Of a stretch of 64,000 nucleotides of DNA, positions 43,628-54,048 are shown one piece after another; position 1 is the first letter of the stretch; each line of letters opens with the position of its first letter. Location of the stretch: assembly GCF_028776105.2 (NCBI RefSeq), contig NZ_CP145606.1, positions 1,922,001 to 1,986,000 on the forward strand, read 5' to 3'. Under the pieces are notes generated by a model that was given only the letters and a program-made list of their open reading frames with translations, searched no databases and was not told where the DNA came from. This stretch comes from Neisseria leonii. Lineage in GTDB: Bacteria; Pseudomonadota; Gammaproteobacteria; Burkholderiales; Neisseriaceae. A program made the translations under genes and the position numbers.

Positions 43628-44089
43628 TTATTTCGGGCGGCGGAAGCTGTCGTGGCAGGCTTTGCAGCTTGCGCCCACTTCGCCGTAGGCGACTTTGATG
43701 TTGTCCAGGCTGCCGGTTTGGGCGGCGTTGTTCAATTCGTTTACGGCATTCAGAAATTTGGTGCGCTCGGTTTCGAATTCGGCCGGTTTGTCCCAAACGG
43801 CGGGTAGGGCATCGCCGTTGCCTGCGGTGTCGTTTTGGAAGTGTTCGAACGGTTTTTGCGCGTTTTCGGCGAAAACGGCGGCATCGGCTTTGAATTTTTC
43901 GACGTTGTAGGTTTCTTCGCCTTTGACCATTTTACCCATTGCGGAAAATTCGGGCATCATGGATTTGAATGCGGTGGTGCGGTTTTCCGAAATCGGGCCT
44001 TTGTCTTGGGCGGCGGTGCTGCCGTTGCCGCCGCAGGCGGCCAGTGTCAGTGTGGCGGCCGTAACGGCCAGCAGGGTGCGCAGGGTCAT
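43628..44089 (-). CDS. cycP: Cytochrome c' lipoprotein
   Basis: A 153-residue protein with a lipoprotein signal (TLTLAACGG, lipidated Cys ~19) and the haem-binding CKACH close to the C-terminus, the diagnostic location in class II cytochromes c'. It would be membrane-tethered in the periplasm, where cytochrome c' proteins bind NO and protect against it. AAAGGAAC lies before the ATG. Confidence 0.9.
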   Translation of the reverse strand: MTLRTLLAVTAATLTLAACGGNGSTAAQDKGPISENRTTAFKSMMPEFSAMGKMVKGEETYNVEKFKADAAVFAENAQKPFEHFQNDTAGNGDALPAVWDKPAEFETERTKFLNAVNELNNAAQTGSLDNIKVAYGEVGASCKACHDSFRRPK

Positions 44090-44179
44090 GGTGTGTTCCT
44101 TTTTTTATCGGTTTGTAAAATGAAAATGGTTGTGGAATGATACGCGAGTTTACTGTAAAAAAACGAAAGGAGCAGCAAA

Positions 44180-44932
44180 ATGGCGGTTTTGGTTACGGGT
44201 GCATCGGCCGGATTCGGCAAGGCGGTGTGTGAAGCTTTGGTGCGCGCGGGATACCGTGTGATCGGTGCGGCACGGCGGGCGGAGCGGTTGGCGCAGATGC
44301 GGCAGGAGTTGGGCGGGGATTTTTATCCTTTGCCTTTGGATTTGGGCGACAAGGTTTCCGTTCAGACGGCCTTGTCTTCGCTGCCGCCGGATTTTGCCGA
44401 AATCGACTGCCTGATTAATAACGGCGGCCTGGCTTTGGGTTTGGACGCGGCACATCAGGCCGATTTTGCCGACTGGGAAACGATGATCCGCACCAATATT
44501 CTCGGTCTGAGCTTTATTACGCATCAGGTTTTGCCGCAGATGGTGGAGCGCGGCAGCGGCTATATCATCAATATCGGCTCGATTGCGGGAACATATCCGT
44601 ATCCGGGCGGCAATGTTTACGGCGCGAGCAAGGCGTTTGTGCGCCAGTTTTCGCTGAATCTGCGTGCCGATTTGCAGGGGACGGGCATCCGCGTGAGCAA
44701 TATCGAGCCGGGTTTGTGCGGCGGGACGGAGTTTTCCGCTGTGCGTTTCAAGGGCGACAGTGAACGGGCGGCGGCTCTGTACCGTCAGGTGGATTTCATC
44801 ACACCGCAGGATATTGCCGATACTGTTTTATGGCTGTACCGGCTGCCCAAACATGTGAACGTGAACAGCATCGAAATGATGCCCACCGCACAGGCATTCG
44901 GCGCGCTGCCGGTGATGCGTGATGCCGGTTAA
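44180..44932 (+). CDS. ydfG: YdfG-type NADP-dependent 3-hydroxy acid/serine dehydrogenase
   Basis: A 250-residue short-chain dehydrogenase. The cofactor loop is TGASAGFGKA, the structural NNGG follows, and the catalytic Ser and Tyr-x-x-x-Lys are in IGSIAG and YGASKAF. PGLCGGTEFSAVRFKGD matches YdfG, which oxidises L-allo-threonine, serine and 3-hydroxyisobutyrate and also reduces malonic semialdehyde. AAAGGAG precedes the ATG. A hairpin terminator follows at 44966-44986. Confidence 0.88.
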   Translation: MAVLVTGASAGFGKAVCEALVRAGYRVIGAARRAERLAQMRQELGGDFYPLPLDLGDKVSVQTALSSLPPDFAEIDCLINNGGLALGLDAAHQADFADWETMIRTNILGLSFITHQVLPQMVERGSGYIINIGSIAGTYPYPGGNVYGASKAFVRQFSLNLRADLQGTGIRVSNIEPGLCGGTEFSAVRFKGDSERAAALYRQVDFITPQDIADTVLWLYRLPKHVNVNSIEMMPTAQAFGALPVMRDAG

Positions 44933-44965
44933 GACAGCTTTAAGCAAGGGTCTGTAACAAATCGA

Positions 44966-44986
44966 GAGCGGTAAAATCCGCTCTTT
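44966..44986 (+). terminator. Terminator after ydfG
   Basis: A 6-bp stem gagcgg / ccgctc with a 6-nt loop and a short T-run, 34 nt after the stop. The remaining gap to 45213 contains one partial DUS and no supported gene. Confidence 0.65.
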
Positions 44987-45213
44987 GACTCATAGCGCGC
45001 TCGACCATACCGTTTCACAACCGTGATCCCGGCTTATCCTGCTTTCTTCCGCTTTATCCCAATTTATTGCACAGAGGTTTGGTGATTTGTCTCACCCTGT
45101 TTCATCAGACGGCCTGATGGGCGTTTGCGGTAACGGCCGGGCGGCAGGGTTGTGCCTTGCAGGTTCGGTGCGGCAGACAGGCCGCCTGACCGAATGATTG
45201 GGGCGGATCGGCT

Positions 45214-46608
45214 TTACCGTGCCGGTTCGGCATGTTCCGCCAAGCCGCGTTTGAATTTCTCGTGGAGTATCGGCGGCAGGGTGCGGTCGAAATACCAGCC
45301 GCCGTCGGGCAGCTGCAACGCGCCGCCCGCACAATGCAGCGTGATGCTGCGGCCGCTGAGCGGGTCGGTTTCGGTAATCTTGATGCGGCGCGCAGTTCCC
45401 CAACCGACAACCGGCAGCGTATCGGCATGATGCAGAATGCGCCGGTTGTGTTCTGCAACATCATCGCTGCTGCATTGGCCGCCGCACAATCCGGCCGCAT
45501 GGCGCGGACAGGGTACGCCGCGCGCATGGCTTTCGGGCAGAATATCCAGCAGGGCGGGGCAGAGACGGTGTTGCGCCGCCCATTCGTTTAAGGCGCGTTT
45601 GGCGGCTTTTTTGTGGGCGAACAGGCCGTTTGGCGGCGTTTGGCGGCGGCCGTCGGCCAAGACCTGAATGCGCGCCTGATATTCCTGATGCTCGTTGGCT
45701 TTGAAGGCAACGGTAAAAAACGCCGGGTCGGCGGGGTTTTCAGACGGCCTGAAACCGTATGCCTGCGCCCATTGTACTTTCAGCGCAAAAGCGTGCAGCG
45801 GGCCGCAGGCGGGGATAAAGCGGAAATCCGCTGCCTGCCGCAGGGGCAGCCGTTTGTTGTGCAGCAGGGCCGAGATGTCGCTGAATGCTTTGGCGTGGCT
45901 GTGCAGTGCCACCGCCTCGCCTGCATGGTTGAACCACAGCGAAACGCCGAAACCGTCGGGCAGGCCGCCGATTTTGCGGTGCAGGCCGGCGGATAAATCC
46001 GACGGCGGCAGCCTGGGCTGAATCAGTTGGCCGATCTGTCCGGCTACTGCTGTGCTGCCGTGTTCGCGCAGCGCGGCTTCCAGGAAATCGGCCAAAGCCG
46101 CCACATCGTCGAATGCGCGGTGGCGTACGGCGGCGGTCAGACCGAAACGCTCGATAATGCTGTCGAGGTTGTGCCGGTAAAACTGCGGATACAGGCGGCG
46201 CGACAGTTGGACGGTGCACAGCGTGTGTGCGGCAAAGTCGATACCGGCACGGCCGAAAGCATGGCGCAGAAACGTGTAGTCGAATTTGCTGTTGTGTGCC
46301 GCCAGCAGACTGCCGCGCAGAAGCGGCAGCAGCTCGCCGGCCAGTGCGGCAAAAGACGGCGCGTCGGCCACCATCGCATCATCAATGCCGGTCAGGCGGG
46401 TAATAAACGCCGAAATCGGCATTTCGGGATTCACCAACCATTGATGGCGGCTGATGAGGCCGTCTGAAAAACGCAAAAACGCGATTTCCGTGATGCGGTC
46501 ATCGTAAAAATGGCCGCCCGTGCTTTCCAAATCAATCAGCACCACCGGCCGCCCGAAGCGGGAAAAGACAGCCGCCAGCAGCGGCCAGCGTTGCGCATCG
46601 TGTTCCAT
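45214..46608 (-). CDS. DnaQ-like exonuclease fused to a UvrC/Cho-like C-terminal region
   Basis: About 464 residues. The N-terminal half is a DEDD exonuclease of the DnaQ epsilon type: VLIDLESTGG (motif I), AHNSKFDYTFL (II) and HRAFDDVAAL (III, HxxxxD). The C-terminal half resembles the N-terminal part of UvrC/Cho but with a GIY-YIG core that is barely recognisable (FGVSLWFNHAGEAVALHSHA lacks the Tyr pairs) and ends with a Cys-rich CPRHAAGLCGGQC. Such fusions are annotated as PolC/DnaQ-like repair nucleases; biochemical role unknown. Several starts exist (46608, 46638, 46665, GTG 46680); 46608 is preferred because of GGAAATATC upstream, and because the earlier ones approach the tRNA promoter. 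Confidence 0.78.
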   Translation of the reverse strand: MEHDAQRWPLLAAVFSRFGRPVVLIDLESTGGHFYDDRITEIAFLRFSDGLISRHQWLVNPEMPISAFITRLTGIDDAMVADAPSFAALAGELLPLLRGSLLAAHNSKFDYTFLRHAFGRAGIDFAAHTLCTVQLSRRLYPQFYRHNLDSIIERFGLTAAVRHRAFDDVAALADFLEAALREHGSTAVAGQIGQLIQPRLPPSDLSAGLHRKIGGLPDGFGVSLWFNHAGEAVALHSHAKAFSDISALLHNKRLPLRQAADFRFIPACGPLHAFALKVQWAQAYGFRPSENPADPAFFTVAFKANEHQEYQARIQVLADGRRQTPPNGLFAHKKAAKRALNEWAAQHRLCPALLDILPESHARGVPCPRHAAGLCGGQCSSDDVAEHNRRILHHADTLPVVGWGTARRIKITETDPLSGRSITLHCAGGALQLPDGGWYFDRTLPPILHEKFKRGLAEHAEPAR

Positions 46609-46673
46609 CACGCGGATATTTCCAAACGAAACCGCCATTTTAGCCGTTTCGGCAAAAAACTTCATGTATCCGC

Positions 46674-46702
46674 TTGACACCTTTTCCCTGCCTGCCTATA
46701 AT
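46674..46702 (+). promoter_or_regulatory. Consensus sigma-70 promoter of the tRNA-Arg/tRNA-Glu unit
   Basis: A perfect ttgaca (46674-46679) and a perfect tataat (46697-46702) are 17 nt apart, with the tRNA starting 13 nt after the -10. Confidence 0.93.
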
Positions 46703-46715
46703 CCCAATCTTTCTC

Positions 46716-46792
46716 GCACCCGTAGCTCAGTTGGATAGAGTATCTGGCTACGAACCAGAGGGTCGGGCGTTCGAATCGCTCCGGGTGCGCCA
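46716..46792 (+). tRNA. tRNA-Arg(ACG)
   Basis: A 77-nt tRNA with encoded CCA; acceptor gcacccg/cgggtgc, anticodon ACG in the loop ctACGaa. Its Arg(ACG) type is the one modified to inosine at the wobble position. Confidence 0.96.
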
Positions 46793-46801
46793 GAAAACAC
46801 C

Positions 46802-46876
46802 GCGCCCATCGTCTAGCGGTTAGGACATCGCCCTTTCACGGCGGTAACCGGGGTTCGATTCCCCGTGGGCGTGCCA
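46802..46876 (+). tRNA. tRNA-Glu(TTC)
   Basis: A 75-nt tRNA with encoded CCA; acceptor arms gcgccca/tgggcgt (one G-U), anticodon TTC in ctTTCac. It is 9 nt behind tRNA-Arg, hence co-transcribed. Confidence 0.95.
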
Positions 46877-46884
46877 GATTTGAA

Positions 46885-46918
46885 AACCCCCTTGATGGAA
46901 ATCAAGGGGGTTTGTTTT
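46885..46918. terminator. Strong bidirectional terminator between tRNA-Glu and pcaD
   Basis: A 12-bp stem aaccccctt-gat / atc-aagggggtt with a 4-nt loop and T-runs on both strands; it ends the tRNA unit from one side and the ben-cat-pca series from the other. Confidence 0.9.
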
Positions 46919-47699
46919 AATGACATTTTAAGAAATGCTTGATTTTGCTGTTGAATACGGCAGCGGCCTCGATATTCGATATGTGGGCGGCTTCCAGTAA
47001 CAGCAATCGGGAATTCGGAATGGCAGTGTGCAGTGAACGGGCTGTTTCGGCGGTTGTAACCTGATCGTACAGGCCGCCGACCGAGAGTGTCGGAACTTGG
47101 ATCCGGTGTATTTGTTCGCGTAAATCGGCATAAGCCAAAGCTTCGCAGCAGGCAGCGTAGCCTGCGGGACTGCTGTCGGCCAGATGGCTGACCAAGCGGT
47201 TTACTGTGGCAGGGTTTTGTCGGACAAAATCTTTGGTAAACCAACGCTGTCCGGCAGTGAGTGCGATATCGGACAGCCCCTTTCTGCGGACGGAGTCGGC
47301 TCGCGCCAACCATGATTCGGTTTGACCAATTTTGGCGGCGGTATTGCAGACAACTAATTTGTTCAGGCGGTCGGCAGCATGGATACCCAGCCACAGGCCG
47401 GTCAGGCCGCCCATGGAAATGCCGCAGAAATGGGCTTTCCCGATGCCTACGGTATCCAGTATTGCCAGAACATCGCTGCCGAGGTCGTCGAGACGGCATG
47501 GTGCCGATACCGGTGCGGACAATCCGTGTCCCCGAGTGTCGTAGGCAATCAGGTAAAAGTCGTTTTGCCAAGCATCGATTTGCGGCTGCCACATGGTGAA
47601 ATCGGTACCGAGTGAGTTGGACAAAATGATTGCGGGATTGTCCGGCGAGCCGAATGTCCGATAATTCAGACGGCCTTTGGCGTGATAGGCGGTAGGCAT
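46917..47699 (-). CDS. pcaD: PcaD, 3-oxoadipate enol-lactonase
   Basis: A 260-residue alpha/beta hydrolase that opens 3-oxoadipate enol-lactone to 3-oxoadipate. The nucleophile Ser is in GISMGG (~95), acid Asp in GGLYDQVT and His in AAHISN. The N-terminal ILSNSLGTDFTMW, with the oxyanion-hole region, is typical of PcaD. It is the last gene of the cluster, 9 nt after pcaF; GAAGGAATATC is its ribosome site. A DUS is encoded within the N-terminal region (about 47661-47672). Confidence 0.92.
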   Translation of the reverse strand: MPTAYHAKGRLNYRTFGSPDNPAIILSNSLGTDFTMWQPQIDAWQNDFYLIAYDTRGHGLSAPVSAPCRLDDLGSDVLAILDTVGIGKAHFCGISMGGLTGLWLGIHAADRLNKLVVCNTAAKIGQTESWLARADSVRRKGLSDIALTAGQRWFTKDFVRQNPATVNRLVSHLADSSPAGYAACCEALAYADLREQIHRIQVPTLSVGGLYDQVTTAETARSLHTAIPNSRLLLLEAAHISNIEAAAVFNSKIKHFLKCH

Positions 47700-47708
47700 G
47701 ATATTCCT

Positions 47709-48914
47709 TCAAATTTTTTCAATGATAAGAGCGATTCCTTGACCGACACCGATGCACATACTGCATAGGGCATAGTGTCCGTTTTGGCGGTGCAGTTGGT
47801 ATAGGGCGGCAGTAACCAGGCGCGCACCGGAGGCACCTAAGGGGTGGCCGAGTGCAATGGCTCCGCCGTTGGGATTGACGTGGGCAGCATCGTCGGGTAG
47901 ACCCAGTCCGCGCAAAACGGCAAGTGCTTGTGCGGCAAAGGCTTCATTCAATTCAATTACGTCTATGTTGTTTAAAGAAAGCCCGCTTTTTTGCAGCACT
48001 TTCCGTATAGCCGGCACGGGGCCGTAGCCCATAATGCGCGGCAGCACGCCGGTCACGGCAGCGGCAGTGATTTTGGCTTTTGGGTGCAGGCCGTATTTTT
48101 TGACGGCTTCGGCCGAAGCAAGCAGAAGTGCGCATGCGCCGTCGTTGATGCCTGAGGCATTGCCGGCGGTAACAGTGCCGTCGGGACGGGTAACGGCTTT
48201 CAGTTTGGCCAGGGCTTCCAGCGAAGTGGTGCGCAGGTGCTCGTCTTGGCTGAATACCTGCGGGCTGCCTTTTTCCTGAGGGATGGAAACAGGTACGATT
48301 TCTTCGGCAAACAGTCCGTTTTGTTGTGCCAAAGCAGCACGTTGCTGGCTGATGAGGGCGAATTTGTCTTGATCTTCGCGCGAAATATGAAGTTCGGCGG
48401 CCAGATTTTCAGCAGTTTCAGGCATCGTATCCACACCGTATTGCGCTTTCATTTTCGGATTGATAAAACGCCAGCCCATAGTCGTGTCTTCCATTGTACC
48501 TTTGCGCGCAAAGGCACTGGCTGCCTTGCCTATGACAAACGGTGCGCGGGTCATATGCTCAACACCGCCGGCAATGATTAAGTCGGCATCACCGCTTTTA
48601 ATCGCGCGTGCGGCCTGAATAACGCTTTCCATTCCGGAACCGCACAGGCGGTTTACGGTTACACCTGCCGTTTCCGGAGGCAGCCCGGCCAACAGTGCAG
48701 ACATACGGGCGATGTTGCGGTTGTCTTCACCGGCCTGATTGGCGCATCCGTAGATAACGTCATCGATTGCTGACCAGTCGACACTGAGATTACGTTTCAT
48801 CAATGCCTGAATGGGTATGGCGGCCAAGTCGTCGGCACGGATTGAGGACAGTGCACCGCCATAACGGCCGAATGGTGTGCGGACAGCATCACAGATATAG
48901 GCTGCGGAAGTCAT
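47709..48914 (-). CDS. pcaF: PcaF, 3-oxoadipyl-CoA thiolase
   Basis: A 401-residue thiolase that splits 3-oxoadipyl-CoA into succinyl-CoA and acetyl-CoA. The acylated Cys is in NRLCGSGMESV (~90), with GHPLGASGAR and the second Cys in CMCIGVGQG. IYGCANQAGEDNRNIARM is typical of the PcaF subgroup. AAAGGAGAA precedes the ATG. A degenerate DUS lies in the 116-nt gap before it. Confidence 0.94.
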   Translation of the reverse strand: MTSAAYICDAVRTPFGRYGGALSSIRADDLAAIPIQALMKRNLSVDWSAIDDVIYGCANQAGEDNRNIARMSALLAGLPPETAGVTVNRLCGSGMESVIQAARAIKSGDADLIIAGGVEHMTRAPFVIGKAASAFARKGTMEDTTMGWRFINPKMKAQYGVDTMPETAENLAAELHISREDQDKFALISQQRAALAQQNGLFAEEIVPVSIPQEKGSPQVFSQDEHLRTTSLEALAKLKAVTRPDGTVTAGNASGINDGACALLLASAEAVKKYGLHPKAKITAAAVTGVLPRIMGYGPVPAIRKVLQKSGLSLNNIDVIELNEAFAAQALAVLRGLGLPDDAAHVNPNGGAIALGHPLGASGARLVTAALYQLHRQNGHYALCSMCIGVGQGIALIIEKI

Positions 48915-49030
48915 AGACGTTCTCCTTTAAGATGGTGATGTGGTCAGGCATTTGAATGGTTTGATGCAGAGGCCGTCTGAGAATCATTCAGTCGGTCAAA
49001 TGCTGTGACGGGAAAGCTCCGTTTGGCAGT

Positions 49031-49675
49031 TTAGGCAATATGCAAGGGTGCGGCAGTCAGGTTTTGAAGTTCGGTAAGGCTCAGACCTTCGACCATTTCA
49101 ACTACGGCCAATCCTGATGGGGTAATGTCGATTACCGCTAAATCCGTATAGATGCGGCTGACACAACCGATGCCGGTCAGAGGGAGGGTGCAGTATTCGA
49201 CGATTTTAGGTTCCCCTTTTTTAGTGATGTGCTCCATCGTTACATACACTTTTTTCGCACCGACGGCCAAATCCATGGCTCCGCCGACAGCAGGAACGGC
49301 ATCGGGTGTACCTGTGTGCCAGTTGGCTAAATCTCCGTTTTGTGCCACTTGGAACGCGCCCAAAACGCATAAATCGATGTGGCCGCCACGCATCATGGCA
49401 AAAGAATCGCCGTGGTGGAAAAAACTGCCGCCGCGCAGGAGCGTAACAAATTCTTTGCCCGCGTTGATCAGTTCGCTGTCGCGTTCGTGTTCGGCTGGTG
49501 CAGGCCCCATGCCGAGCAGGCCGTTTTCGCTGTGCAGGAAAATATCTTTATCGGCGTGCAGAAAGTCGGCGATTTGGGTGGGCAGGCCGATGCCCAGGTT
49601 GACATACGTACCCTCGGTAATGTCTTCGGCCACGCGTCGGGCGATATCGCTGCGGCTTCTGGTTTGGTAATTCAT
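49031..49675 (-). CDS. pcaJ: PcaJ, 3-oxoadipate CoA-transferase subunit B
   Basis: A 214-residue beta subunit. The catalytic Glu, which forms the CoA thioester, is in SENGLLGMGP (~51). With PcaI it transfers CoA from succinyl-CoA to 3-oxoadipate. GGAGAA precedes the ATG, which lies 13 nt after pcaI. Confidence 0.93.
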   Translation of the reverse strand: MNYQTRSRSDIARRVAEDITEGTYVNLGIGLPTQIADFLHADKDIFLHSENGLLGMGPAPAEHERDSELINAGKEFVTLLRGGSFFHHGDSFAMMRGGHIDLCVLGAFQVAQNGDLANWHTGTPDAVPAVGGAMDLAVGAKKVYVTMEHITKKGEPKIVEYCTLPLTGIGCVSRIYTDLAVIDITPSGLAVVEMVEGLSLTELQNLTAAPLHIA

Positions 49676-49688
49676 GCGGTTCTCCGGT

Positions 49689-50348
49689 TCAGACTTTGAC
49701 TACGTGTTGGACGAAAATGCCGGGTGTGACGATGTGTTCGGGGTTTAAATCTCCCAAGGCCACGATCTCTTTGACTTCCGCAATGGTGGTGGTGGCGGCC
49801 ATCGCCATGATGGGGCCGAAATTGCGGGCGGTTTTGCGGTAGGCTAAATTACCCCAGCGGTCGCCCTGATAGGCTTTGATGAGAGCGAAATCGGCCCGGA
49901 TGGGGTATTCCAGCACATAGTGTTTGCCGTCGATTTCGCGCGTTTCCTTGCCATCGGCCAAGAGCGTGCCGTAGCCGGTGGGGGTAAATACCGCACCCAA
50001 GCCCATGCCGGCGGCCTGAATACGGCAGGCCAGATTGCCCTGCGGCACGAGTTCCAATTCGACTTTGCCTTCGCGGTAGAGACTGTCGAACACGTAAGAA
50101 TCGCTTTGGCGCGGGAAGGAACAGACCATTTTGCGCACTTTTCCTGCTTTCAGAAGCGCGGCCAGACCAATATCGCCGTTACCCGCGTTGTTGCTCACGA
50201 TGACCAAATCGCGTACATTGCAGTCGATTAGCGCGTCAATGAGCTTGACCGGTTGTCCGGCCGGGCCAAAGCCGCCAATCATGATGGTGGCACCGTCACT
50301 GATCTTTGCCAGAGCTTCTTCCGGAGCGAATGCTGTTTTATCTATCAT
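49689..50348 (-). CDS. pcaI: PcaI, 3-oxoadipate CoA-transferase subunit A
   Basis: A 219-residue alpha subunit with the GGFGPAGQP oxyanion-hole motif (~24-32) and SNNAGNGDIG. The frame is open far upstream into benE, but the start is the ATG at 50348 with GGAAAATGAA. It directly precedes pcaJ. Confidence 0.93.
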   Translation of the reverse strand: MIDKTAFAPEEALAKISDGATIMIGGFGPAGQPVKLIDALIDCNVRDLVIVSNNAGNGDIGLAALLKAGKVRKMVCSFPRQSDSYVFDSLYREGKVELELVPQGNLACRIQAAGMGLGAVFTPTGYGTLLADGKETREIDGKHYVLEYPIRADFALIKAYQGDRWGNLAYRKTARNFGPIMAMAATTTIAEVKEIVALGDLNPEHIVTPGIFVQHVVKV

Positions 50349-50365
50349 TTCATTTTCCTTTGCCG

Positions 50366-51562
50366 TCAAATTTCGGGTTTGGCGGGTTTGGGTATTATCC
50401 ATGCTGACGTCATGCCGACTGCTACGCCCCAAAAGGCCGAACCCAGTCCCCAGAGGGTCATGTCCGAGGCGGTGGCGAGAAAGGTCAGCACGGATGCTTC
50501 CCGGTGGTTTTTTTCCGCTACTGCCGCGCTGATGTTCGCACTTACCGCGCCGACTAGTGCCAAACCTGCAGTAATCATCACGAAGGCTTCGGGTAATACG
50601 GTAAATAATTTCACAATTGCACCGGAAAACAGTGCTCCCAAAAGATAAAACATGCCATTGCTGATGCCGGCAATGTAGCGTTTGTCTGCGTCGGTATGCG
50701 CATCTTTCCCGGTACACAATGCAGCGGTGATGGCTGCCGGTACAATAGTGATGCCGCCGAAACCTGCTACCAAGAGAGAAACAAGCGAAGTGGTGGCGAT
50801 AACCGGCTTGGCAGACAAACGGTAGCCGGAAAGATGCAGCAGCGACATGCCAGGCAGATACTGACCGGTCAGGCTTACCAAAACCAGCGGCAGTGCGAGA
50901 CTCAAGGTGCTGTGCCACGTCCATTCGGGCGGAGTCCATATCGGCTGTGTGAGAGAGAATTCGACTGTACTGAAATCTGTCCAGCCGCCCAGTACGCACA
51001 CAGCCAGCCCGATGATAAACACAATCGCTATGCTGTATCGCGGAACCCATTGTCTGGTCAATAGAAAAGCCGCCAGCATGATCCATGTCAGTAAGGGTGC
51101 ATATTCGATTGACGCGAATACCTGTGTTCCGAAACGGAACAGAATACCTGCCATCATGCCCGCCGCGATACCGCGCGGAATCAGGTTGACCAGTCTGTCG
51201 AAACAGCCGCTCCAACCAATCAGCAGAATCAATACGGCGGCGGTAAGATATGCACCTACCATTTCAGACAGGCTTAATCCGGGAAAGAGCGTAATCAAAA
51301 GTGCCGTACCGGGAGCAGACCACGCCGTAATGACAGGCATTTTGGTTGCCCAGCTGAGAGCAATGCCGCTAACCGCAGCACCTATGGATACGGCCCATAC
51401 CCACGTAACAGTAATATCGTGAGTTACCTGTGCCGCAGAGGCCGCCTGAAACAGCAGCACCATCGGTCCCGCATATGAAACCAATACAGCCAGAAATCCG
51501 GCAGTAAGGGCAGAAACCGACCAGTCTTTGAATATTGTCGCGTCCTTCATGTGCTGTCCCAT
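50366..51562 (-). CDS. benE: BenE, benzoate:H+ symporter
   Basis: A 398-residue inner-membrane protein with about 11-12 helices, a member of the BenE branch of NCS2-like carriers. Diagnostic stretches are ITAWSAPGTALL, IPRGIAAGMMAGILFRFG and GFGGITIVPAAITAALCTG. It imports benzoate. Two ATGs compete (51562 and 51550); GGGA before the second makes that one plausible. Lies between benD and pcaI. Confidence 0.92.
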   Translation of the reverse strand: MGQHMKDATIFKDWSVSALTAGFLAVLVSYAGPMVLLFQAASAAQVTHDITVTWVWAVSIGAAVSGIALSWATKMPVITAWSAPGTALLITLFPGLSLSEMVGAYLTAAVLILLIGWSGCFDRLVNLIPRGIAAGMMAGILFRFGTQVFASIEYAPLLTWIMLAAFLLTRQWVPRYSIAIVFIIGLAVCVLGGWTDFSTVEFSLTQPIWTPPEWTWHSTLSLALPLVLVSLTGQYLPGMSLLHLSGYRLSAKPVIATTSLVSLLVAGFGGITIVPAAITAALCTGKDAHTDADKRYIAGISNGMFYLLGALFSGAIVKLFTVLPEAFVMITAGLALVGAVSANISAAVAEKNHREASVLTFLATASDMTLWGLGSAFWGVAVGMTSAWIIPKPAKPEI

Positions 51563-51624
51563 CTTGAACTGCCAGCCTGTTTAAACGGCCGGGCTGTATC
51601 ATTACACCGCCGTTTTCAGACGGC

Positions 51625-52410
51625 CTAACCCTGATCGCCGCCGCCTACGGGCAAGACGCTGCCGGTAATGTAAGAGGCTTCGTCGGAGGCGAGAAAGAGT
51701 ATGGCAGCAGTTTGTTCTTCAATCGTGCCGTAGCGTTTCATCAGGCTTGAGGATACGGTTTGGTCGACGATACTTTGGTACCACGCTTTTTCCTGTGCGC
51801 TTAAAGGTTTGGGATTGCGCGGCACAATGCGCGGTGGGGCTTCGGTGCCGCCGGTGGCCACGGCATTGATACGGATGCCGTTGGCCGCCTGCTCGAAGGC
51901 GAGGCTGGCGGTCAGCGCATTGATGCCGCCTTTGGCTGCGGAGTAAGGAATGCGGTAGATGCCGCGCGTGGCGATGGAGGAAATATTCACGATTGCACCG
52001 CTTTTCTGTGCCTGCATCTGCGGCAGCACGGCGCGGCAGCACCATAGGGTCGGAAACAGCGAACGGCGGATTTCGGCTTCGATTTCTTCGGGCGCGTAAT
52101 GCTCGAAGGGCTTTGCCCAAATCGTGCCGCCGACGTTGTTGACCAACACGTCGATGCGGCCGTAGGTTTCGACGGCGGAACGCATCACGCTTTGGGCACT
52201 TTCCCAAGTTTCCAAATCGGCCAGTACTACCGACGCTTTGCCGCGTTTTTTCTTGATGGCGGCAGCGGTGTCGTTGACTGTTTCCGAGCGGTCGGCCAAT
52301 ACCACGTTCGCACCCTCGGCTGCTGCTTCGATGGCGATGCTGCGGCCGATGCCCTGCGCTGCACCGGTAACGACTACAGTTTTGTTTTTGAAACGTTTGG
52401 CTCCGTGCAT
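51625..52410 (-). CDS. benD: BenD, benzoate cis-diol dehydrogenase
   Basis: A 261-residue SDR that oxidises and decarboxylates 1,6-dihydroxycyclohexa-2,4-diene-1-carboxylate to catechol with NAD. Cofactor loop TGAAQGIGRS, NNVGG, and the catalytic Ser and YSAAK are present; ATGGTEAPPRIVPRN is typical of BenD. AGGAGT precedes the ATG. It follows benC by 12 nt. Confidence 0.93.
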   Translation of the reverse strand: MHGAKRFKNKTVVVTGAAQGIGRSIAIEAAAEGANVVLADRSETVNDTAAAIKKKRGKASVVLADLETWESAQSVMRSAVETYGRIDVLVNNVGGTIWAKPFEHYAPEEIEAEIRRSLFPTLWCCRAVLPQMQAQKSGAIVNISSIATRGIYRIPYSAAKGGINALTASLAFEQAANGIRINAVATGGTEAPPRIVPRNPKPLSAQEKAWYQSIVDQTVSSSLMKRYGTIEEQTAAILFLASDEASYITGSVLPVGGGDQG

Positions 52411-52422
52411 GGTAGACTCCTG

Positions 52423-53556
<1,134 letters not shown>

Positions 53557-54048
53557 TCAGATATGGTAAATATCGATGACATGGTGGATGTAGTCGTTTT
53601 TCAGTACGACATATTTACTCAGGATTTTCGGTGTGCCGCCGTCGAAACGGATGCGGTATCGTGAAAAGCCGAAATGCGAATAGTTCGTTTGGTAGCGGTG
53701 GCTCAACGTATGCCAGTTGAAGCGCACCGTCACTTCATTGCCCTCCTGTGCTTCCAGCTCGATATTGCTCAGGTTGTGGCTGGTGCGCGTGTCGGGCAGG
53801 GTGGCACTGGAGCGGTCGGTTTTGATGCGGAACACGCGGTCTTCCAAGCCGCTGCGGTCGGGATAGTAAATCAGCGAGATTTCGCGGTGCGGATCGGTAA
53901 CCAAGGTATCATCGTCGTCCCATGAGGGCATCCAGAAAGAGGCGCTCTCGTCGTAGCATTCCAGCCATTCGTCCCATTCTTCGTCGTCGAGCAGACGCGC
54001 TTCACGGTAGAGGAAGGCGCGGATGGTATCCATGCTGATGTTGCTCAT
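53557..54048 (-). CDS. benB: BenB, benzoate 1,2-dioxygenase small subunit
   Basis: A 163-residue cystatin-like beta subunit; [30 protein letters not shown] is the family signature. It supports the alpha-subunit hexamer structurally. Its ATG overlaps the benA stop (ATGA), and an AAGGAG lies inside benA's end. Confidence 0.94.
   Translation of the reverse strand: MSNISMDTIRAFLYREARLLDDEEWDEWLECYDESASFWMPSWDDDDTLVTDPHREISLIYYPDRSGLEDRVFRIKTDRSSATLPDTRTSHNLSNIELEAQEGNEVTVRFNWHTLSHRYQTNYSHFGFSRYRIRFDGGTPKILSKYVVLKNDYIHHVIDIYHI

Noticed and set aside
43524..43796. A 90-codon frame overlapping the cytochrome c' gene
   Set aside because: It is an out-of-frame reading of the cytochrome gene extended into a hairpin; no independent support.
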